Source: Dimargaris cristalligena (Eukaryota > Kickxellomycota > Dimargaritomycetes > Dimargaritales > Dimargaritaceae). Taken from it: a stretch of 12,128 nt of DNA. Location: positions 1 through 12,128 of the forward strand of contig JANBQC010000742.1 of NCBI GenBank assembly GCA_027576995.1, read 5' to 3'. Below are positions 7,735 to 12,128 of the stretch, piece after piece. The first letter of the stretch is position 1, and each line of letters starts with the position of its first letter. Below the pieces are notes generated by a model. It saw only the letters and a program-made list of their open reading frames with translations. It was not told the DNA's origin and did no database searches. Made by a program: the position numbers and the translations under genes.

Positions 7735-8289
7735 CTGGCATTGTCTTGCTCTTGATAACCAGTCTGCTGTTAGATGGGTGTCACCTGGGCAGTGGTGTAC
7801 CATGTGGGCATGGATTCCCATGGATGCTAGCTCCATTCTAAAGCCTCCCAGTTCATCCACCTGACAGAGGTCTTTGTGGTTGAATAATCCCAGGGCTGTG
7901 GTGGCATCCACTTTGATCTGCAGGTTGGCTGCGCCATCCAGGTAAGTGTAAAAGTGGCAGACAGCTCTCACTAATCCCCAGGCCTCCCGGAATCATGGGT
8001 GTCTTTGGCCTTGCTATAGTAGGCTACTACTCTACTGCCTTTAGCTTCTCCTAACTTGTGTGCTAATAGAACTGCCCTGACTCCTGCTTCTGCTGCATCT
8101 ACTTATAGGGTAAGTGGTTCATCCCCACTGGGTTCATACAGATTAGCTGGGTTGGTTAAGGCACATTGGAGGTCCAGCCAGTGGGGCTCTAGTTGAGTGT
8201 GGTCAGCTTTGGTTAAACAGACCTTTCCAGTGAGGGCATAAAATGGTGCTAAGAGGGCGGCAGACCAGGGTAGATGTGCTGAGATGGCA
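7735..8289 (-). pseudogene. RNase H domain with frameshift (element 2)
   Basis: Catalytic positions are recognisable: Asp in VDAAEAGVRAVL (codon at 8097-8099, straight after a TAA), Glu in REAWGLVRAV, Asp in KVDATTALGLF, and the closing block LTADWLSR. The first part, through AYYSKAKDTHDS, is in the reverse transcriptase frame. From REAW onward the frame changes, so an indel lies at about 7990-8000. The stretch from 7971 to 7732 is open for 79 codons and is the C-terminal half of this domain, not a separate gene. It lies between reverse transcriptase and integrase as expected. Confidence 0.87.
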
Positions 8290-9190
8290 TTTACACCCCT
8301 AGTGAGACATTAGATGTCTTTAACTGTTTGAAGCATTGGTAAGTCTTGGAGTTCCTGGGTTTGGTGATCAGTAATTGTCCAGCTTCCTCCCTTTGACCAG
8401 TGGTAGCTGAGGATGTCAATATCTTTGGTACCAGCAAATTTACTCTTTGGCATATTGATAGTGAGCCTCCAATCCGCTAGGGTTTGTACTAACTGGCCAA
8501 TGTCCTCAATGTGTTCTTTTATATCTCCTGTTGTACTTTTTAAATAGATATTATCTATGTAACATAGGAGGCAGCCCCATAACCCAATAATGCTATTAAG
8601 TATGTACTCAAGGAACGTGTGTGCAATGGCTGGGCTCTGACTGTTGCCTTGGACAAGTCTGGTGGCCCAAAATTTACCATGAATACCACTATTAAATGTC
8701 CAATAATCCTGGACCTGGGGGGTAATTCAGATTTGTGTAAAGTATGAGGCTAAGTCAATGCTAGTGATTATTTAGGCATCAGACACAAAGGATTGAATCT
8801 TGTGGAGCTTTGGTAAATGCATACCAAGGGAATACATATTAATAGTACTACCCAGAATGTCATCAAGAATAACTCAGTGAACGTCTGTGTTTGGTTTAGG
8901 TAATGAATAGACTGGTAGATTAGCATGCACCTACCCAGGTTCATCAGCACCATATTGGAGTCGGGTCTTGATGTATCCTGCCATAAATTCCTGGTCTGCT
9001 CTACTTTGTGGAGCCTGAGGGACATATAGGAGCTGGGCTTCCTCTCACATGGTTGGCTCAAGTGGTTTGAGTAAACAAGGGGATGGGCAGCTTGGAGGAT
9101 ATTCCCAAAGTGCTAGTTTCCCTGACATTAGCTTGTCCAGAATTTGGGCCCAATAGGATTCTCCTTCCCATTGCACCTGTAGGTGTGCCT
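8290..9190 (-). pseudogene. Reverse transcriptase domain (element 2)
   Basis: The polymerase domain of element 2 includes LPVYSLPKPNTDVH, the first catalytic Asp block TSIDLASYFTQI (Asp at 8754-8756), the block RLVQGNSQSPAIAHTF, and the active-site loop CYIDNIYL at about 8544-8564. The usual [YF]xDD is here YIDN. The second Asp is replaced by Asn, one G-to-A change in the coding strand, which would abolish polymerisation. Stops lie after EPTM, EPG, NTDVH, VSDA, FTQI and VKDI. Two of these (after EPG and NTDVH) fit lost Trp and two (after EPTM and FTQI) fit lost Arg, but the ancestral residues are inferred. The frame is the same as that of the gag and protease region. Confidence 0.88.
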
Positions 9191-9803
9191 CTACATTTGC
9201 TTAGCTAGGAATGGGGTATTGGGTGTCAGCATCTTGAAATTCCTTATTAGTTTTTGGGTCCATTTTGACAAAGGTTTCAGCTGGGATTCCCTGAAGCCAC
9301 TGGGTTTCTTTCTGGGAAACACCAGTTGGTGACACAGCTAAGTCCTGGTTACTAGTGGTTTTGCTGGGGATTGGTAATAGTTGGATGAGGTCTAACCCAA
9401 GCTTGTCCAAGTCATGTTGACCCACTAAGGCATCAATATCAGCCTTAACATCTAGAATAGTAAATTGTATCCAGTGTTTTCGGGTTGACTTGCTTATTAT
9501 GAATAAGCTGTTAGCCATACCCACTGTAGAAAGTTAGTGGGTCACTCCAAAGGATTGGAAGTGAGGTTTTTGAGATGGATTAACACTGAGGTCTAGGCGG
9601 TTTGCAGCCTGGAGGGTGACAATACTGGTGGCAGCTACCTGGTCTGTGGTGGCCTTGATTGGCTTTCTTCCTAAGGTGGCTCTGTCCAATATCCTCCAAT
9701 GGGTATGTGTATTATCAGTGGTATTAAGTGTAGTATGGAATACTAGTTTATTAATAGTAACTGCTGCTAACTCTTTGGGCCTCTCTACCACCTTTACTTG
9801 TTT
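9191..9803 (-). pseudogene. Pol N-terminus, protease-like region (element 2)
   Basis: This is a continuous minus frame from the LTR B junction to the reverse transcriptase, broken only by TAA at 9534-9536 and TAG at 9201-9203 within this stretch. The position between gag and reverse transcriptase predicts an aspartic protease. The only support in sequence is MANSLFIIS, followed about 30 residues later by ADIDALVGQHDLDKLGL, which resembles the hydrophobic-Gly-x-Asp-x-Leu segment of such proteases. The catalytic Asp-Ser/Thr-Gly was not found, so it is either mutated or the domain is more divergent than I can read. The downstream part may be the linker to the reverse transcriptase. Confidence 0.6.
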
Positions 9804-9808
9804 CCTGA
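9804..9808. repeat. Target site duplication of LTR B, left copy
   Basis: CCTGA (TCAGG on the minus strand), identical to 10402-10406 on the other side of LTR B. Five bases is the usual duplication for Ty3/Gypsy integration. Confidence 0.9.
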
Positions 9809-10401
9809 TGTAAAGAACTGAACTCAAATCCTTGAAAACTGAACTTTATTTGAAAAGATAGATAATAAAAGGGAAAGGTGATGATAGACTTGCTGTTCCA
9901 AGAGGTGGTAGCAAGGGGGAGTATTTATACTTGAAAGAGGAAGCCTAAAATAAAAGATAGATGGATAATGGAGAAAGGGAGAGAAGGTCCCAGAACATTG
10001 GATGACTAAGCAGAGGGAAAGGGAAGGGAGTTCCCAGACAATAATATGGGTCATCACAAAGGATAGGTAATACTCAGGTAACCAATAAATTCAATGTGGA
10101 ATAATAGAAGGGAAAAAAGGAAAGGGAGAATGCTATTATTAGCTATTCTTTGAACAGGGGTGCAGTTGGGCCAGGGGTAGTGTGAATACAGGGGTATTGT
10201 CCAGTCAGGGGCAGGGGTGCATCACAGTTAAAGGTATAAAATATAATAATAGGAAAAATAATATAATAATAAAAATGGTGGAAAAATGACTATACTTGTC
10301 AGGGGCAGGGGCTCATTCACTTGCCAGAGGCGTACATCCAATATGTGTGAAAAATGGATTAAAAATTAAAGTAGGTAAAAAAATGTGGTAAGTTCACCAC
10401 A
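9809..10401 (-). repeat. LTR B, solo LTR of the element 1 family (593 bp)
   Basis: On the minus strand it begins TGTGGTGAAC and ends GTTCTTTACA, matching LTR A throughout. A perfect 5-bp duplication flanks it, and the host element's coding resumes on the other side, so this is a solo LTR left by recombination between the two LTRs of an inserted element. It keeps the TATAAAT box (9923-9929), AATAAA (9845-9850) and eight CCCCT motifs. It is 30 bp longer than LTR A, mainly from two extra 17-bp units near 10173-10207, while LTR A has one extra 6-bp unit. LTR B is not one of element 2's own LTRs. Confidence 0.95.
10156..10311 (-). promoter_or_regulatory. CCCCT array with 17-bp and 6-bp spacing in LTR B
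   Basis: Minus-strand CCCCT (AGGGG on plus) occurs at 10156, 10173, 10190 and 10207, each exactly 17 bp from the next, then at 10213, 10301 and 10307 with 6-bp steps. One more lies at 9914. The sequence between CCCCTG starts differs from unit to unit, so the spacing is better kept than the spacer. Confidence 0.5.
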
Positions 10402-10406
10402 CCTGA
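10402..10406. repeat. Target site duplication of LTR B, right copy
   Basis: CCTGA (TCAGG on the minus strand), the partner of 9804-9808. Confidence 0.9.
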
Positions 10407-11255
10407 CCCAGTAGATTTAGGTAGACAAGCCTCTAACTCAGCAATTCTTTTGAGCAGTTGGTTATATTTACAAGTGGCTCTGGGGGGGTTAGCTTTAGGG
10501 GCTTGTTCAGTGGCCTGGGGTGCAGGGGCAACCATTTGGGGCAGATTGGTTGTGACTGGGGCTAAGGGGGTGCATTGATGGTTATGCCCCAGTGCATTTC
10601 TCAGCAGTTCTACTCTGGCCTGGCTGGCTAAGACTTCCTTTTCAATGTCTTCCAGGCATGTCCCTAGGGTAGTAATATTGACCATGTCTGTGTCCCAGAT
10701 ATAGTTGGGGGCTAAGGTGAGCTGGTCACTGAACTTGGCCAGTAGTGTAGTGATGACTTTGGTGCACCACATATTAATCTTGCCCAGTTGGACCACTGCT
10801 TCCTTAGCCCGTGCTTTGGCCCGATGGATATCTAGTCCCTTGAATAAGGTGCCATTGTGGAGGGCTGTTGTGAAGTGCCTTGCCTAAAGCTTCTTTGGGT
10901 AGCAGGATCTCATGTACTTTTCAAATGTCTTGCAGTCACTGATTGGTGAACTGAATAGGGCTTTCTTGATGTCCGGGTGAAGGAGGGTGGTCATTATTCA
11001 GAAACAGGTCAGCCTTGGGCAGTGGGGCAATAGATCACAGATGAGGTTTTCTACTGTGTTCACCCAGTGTTCCCAGGATGGGCCATCTAGTTTTCTGTAG
11101 AAGATGGGGGCCAGGTGTTGGATCTCATCAATGATATTGGAGTTCATTAGATTGTATTGCACTGTGGGGGGCTCAATAGACATTGGACTCAGGGCTGCAC
11201 TGGATGTCTCCAGGTTGAGAGAGTCAGTTTGGATGTTGAGGGGATTGGTATCCAT
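10402..11255 (-). pseudogene. Gag-like polyprotein, interrupted by LTR B (element 2)
   Basis: This is the first reading frame after the LTR, 284 codons to the insertion point, and by position the structural Gag. The ATG at 11253-11255 is the first after the primer binding site that is followed by long coding, and begins MDTNPL. Only two stops interrupt it, TGA at 10998-11000 and TAG at 10884-10886, each one C-to-T change from Arg or Gln. The middle holds DGPSWEHWVNTVENLI, reminiscent of the retroelement capsid start. The C-terminal third is Pro/Ala/Gln-rich, then KRIAELEACLPKS, possibly a short coiled coil. No CCHC zinc knuckle is present. Removing LTR B and one duplication copy places a TAA a few codons after the junction, with pol open in another frame. 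Confidence 0.75.
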
Positions 11256-11317
11256 AGTGCTTGGGGGTGGATGGATGGATAGATGGATGGTTTTAAAGAA
11301 GTTTCGATTTATAGTTC
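11256..11317 (-). other. Leader of element 2 with TCCA/TCTA microsatellite
   Basis: This is a 62-nt leader between the LTR end and the gag ATG. On the plus strand 11269-11290 is a run of GGAT units with one variant unit. The primer binding site lies at its upstream end. Confidence 0.65.
11299..11311 (-). promoter_or_regulatory. Self-priming type primer binding site (element 2)
   Basis: On the minus strand TAAATCGAAACTT lies 6 nt after the proposed LTR end. It is perfectly complementary over 13 nt to AAGTTTCGATTTA inside the LTR (11443-11455), where the mRNA should start. In Tf1/sushi-group elements the mRNA 5' end folds back on such a site and primes its own reverse transcription instead of a tRNA. 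No tRNA-type TGG start directly at the LTR end was seen. Confidence 0.65.
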
Positions 11318-11430
11318 TGTAACGGTTTGGGTTGAGTGGGACCAATGGGTTAACCGAGTTTCCAAAAGGAGTAAGGATTGACAAAATAACCAGGTACCGA
11401 GCTAGGCAAAGAAAAGATTCTAAAGAGTTA

Positions 11431-11436
11431 TTTATT
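11431..11436 (-). terminator. Polyadenylation signal in LTR of element 2
   Basis: Minus-strand AATAAA lies 19 nt after the putative mRNA start at 11455, inside the presumed R region. Confidence 0.4.
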
Positions 11437-11442
11437 GATTAT

Positions 11443-11455
11443 TAAATCGAAACTT
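11443..11455 (-). promoter_or_regulatory. Putative mRNA 5' end complementary to the primer binding site
   Basis: The minus strand reads AAGTTTCGATTTA, starting 37 nt downstream of the first base of the TATATAA box. That is where a TATA-driven transcript would be expected to begin. It pairs over 13 nt with 11299-11311. Confidence 0.6.
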
Positions 11456-11483
11456 AAGGAGTTGAGATTAGACCATGTCCTTT

Positions 11484-12127
11484 TGTTATATACTATTCGG
11501 TTGGTTGCCTCGCTGGCTTAGGCGGCTACTGCTCACTACTTGCCCGGTGGGGGCGGATATAGGGGGAAGAATGAGCTGGACGATTTCATTGGTTGCATGC
11601 TCTAATTGCTCTATAGTTGGGTGATCCGCCTCGCCCTGCGGTTGCACTGTCCCATATTGATACCTGCCCTCCTAGTGCCCCTCCCTCACACAGTAAAATA
11701 GGGCCATCTCTCTCCCTCCTGCCGTCTCTGCCAATATTATTACACTTCTCTTCTCTACCTTCGACTTCCATAATCTACCGGATTCCTGGCTCAAGTATCT
11801 AATCCATTCGACTCCCTCACTTCCATTCGCCCCCATCTTTAAGCTATATTCGGTCATTAAGCCCACATCAGGCCAACACCTCTAATCGACCCTGTCGGTC
11901 TTTTCTACTCTCAAAAACGACCCACTATTTTTCTGAAGCACTTTCCGGCTTGCTCGAGTCAGCATCTCTTGGTTCACCGGACAATTCATCTCATCGGGAT
12001 TCCCCCAGCCGCTTTTCGACTCTAACCCGATAGCCGAATAAGTACTTCAATCACAGTCCACACGAGAAGACACTGCGTTTACTATTTCCGCCCAATACCG
12101 ACCTTCCTCTTTTCTCCCCAGACCTCC
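11484..12127 (-). other. Weakly open minus-strand reading frame of unknown origin
   Basis: One minus frame from 12127 to the TAA at 11484-11486 has only three internal stops in about 214 codons (TGA near 12049, TAG near 11884 and TAG near 11674). Each is one C-to-T change from Arg or Gln. I do not recognise the protein. It overlaps the proposed outer part of the element 2 LTR, and both cannot be fully right. It may be a decayed gene or an accident of a CpG-rich, purine-biased strand. Bases 11745-12128 hold nothing else that I can identify. Confidence 0.25.
11486..11492 (-). promoter_or_regulatory. TATA box of element 2 LTR
   Basis: Minus-strand TATATAA. The distance to the complementary segment at 11455 fits a transcription start site. 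Confidence 0.55.
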
Positions 12128-12128
12128 C

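Larger units (their letters stand above)
6346..11744 (-). mobile_element. Element 2: degenerate Ty3/Gypsy-type retrotransposon, minus strand
   Basis: Reading the minus strand from right to left gives an LTR, primer binding site, gag, protease-like region, reverse transcriptase, RNase H and integrase. Integrase after RNase H is the Ty3/Gypsy order, not Copia. The coding region is cut by LTR B at the gag/pol junction and by a frameshift near 7990, plus roughly twenty stops. No zinc knuckle and no chromodomain are seen, so it is a different lineage from element 1. The left limit given is where pol-like coding ends and AT-rich DNA begins. The 3' LTR is not recognised. The right limit is the proposed TG of the 5' LTR and is tentative. 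Confidence 0.85.
11318..11744 (-). repeat. 5' LTR of element 2 (proposed limits)
   Basis: On the minus strand the proposed LTR starts TGTAATAATATTGG and ends CCCAAACCGTTACA, giving a 5-bp terminal inverted pair TGTAA/TTACA and a length of 427 bp. Inside are a TATATAA box (11486-11492), AATAAA (11431-11436) and the mRNA-start segment complementary to the primer binding site. The inner end is supported by that site lying next to it. The outer end rests only on the TGTAA/TTACA match and could be wrong, because the second LTR of this element was not found. Confidence 0.55.

Noticed and set aside
7541..7864. Open plus-strand frame of 107 codons
   Set aside because: Antisense of the RNase H end and linker of element 2.
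6346..9803. Copia-type element on the minus strand
   Set aside because: Integrase lies after reverse transcriptase and RNase H, which is the Ty3/Gypsy order.
1..12128. CRISPR arrays, tRNA or rRNA genes, bacterial operons
   Set aside because: No regular spaced repeats with unique spacers, no tRNA cloverleaf or rRNA sequence recognised, and no ribosome-binding-site-led gene clusters; the 17-bp phased CCCCT motifs are too short to be CRISPR repeats.

Overview
The window looks like repeat-rich, gene-poor eukaryotic DNA, most likely from a fungus. It holds two decayed Ty3/Gypsy-type LTR retrotransposons facing each other, one solo LTR nested in the second, and no intact host gene. The fungal call rests on a chromovirus-type pol with a C-terminal chromodomain, short TG...CA LTRs, many transition-type stop codons, and a second element that appears to use self-priming. 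The species cannot be told from the sequence. A 12128-base window that ends inside repeats, and whose first 77 bases recur inverted inside it, looks like a whole short-read contig.

Layout. Bases 1-77 are an exact inverted copy of 4222-4298. Bases 78 to about 845 are a G-rich, CpG-rich stretch with no recognised gene. Element 1 (+ strand, about 893-5085) carries in order a CCHC zinc knuckle, aspartic protease, reverse transcriptase, RNase H, integrase with a GPY/F-like module, and chromodomain, then a polypurine tract and a 563-bp 3' LTR (LTR A, 4523-5085). Its gag body and 5' LTR are not recognised in the window. Bases 5086-6345 are AT-rich and unassigned.

Element 2 (- strand, about 11744 down to 6346) reads 5' LTR, a 62-nt leader with a self-priming-type primer binding site, gag, a protease-like region, reverse transcriptase, RNase H and integrase. 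Its 3' LTR is not visible. A 593-bp solo LTR of element 1's family (LTR B, 9809-10401) sits at the gag/pol junction of element 2, flanked by the 5-bp duplication TCAGG. Element 2 was therefore in place before that insertion. Bases 11745-12128 are CpG-rich and unassigned, with a weakly open minus-strand reading frame.

How it works together. Both pol reading frames are dead, with scattered stops in all three codons (most explained by one C-to-T or G-to-A change) and one frameshift each. Domain order and most catalytic residues can still be read. The most informative features are the 13-nt complementarity between the putative mRNA 5' end and the site just after the LTR of element 2, the CCCCT arrays with 17-bp and 6-bp periodicity in the LTRs, and the possible assembly origin of the 77-bp inverted repeat. 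I found no new type of biological system.
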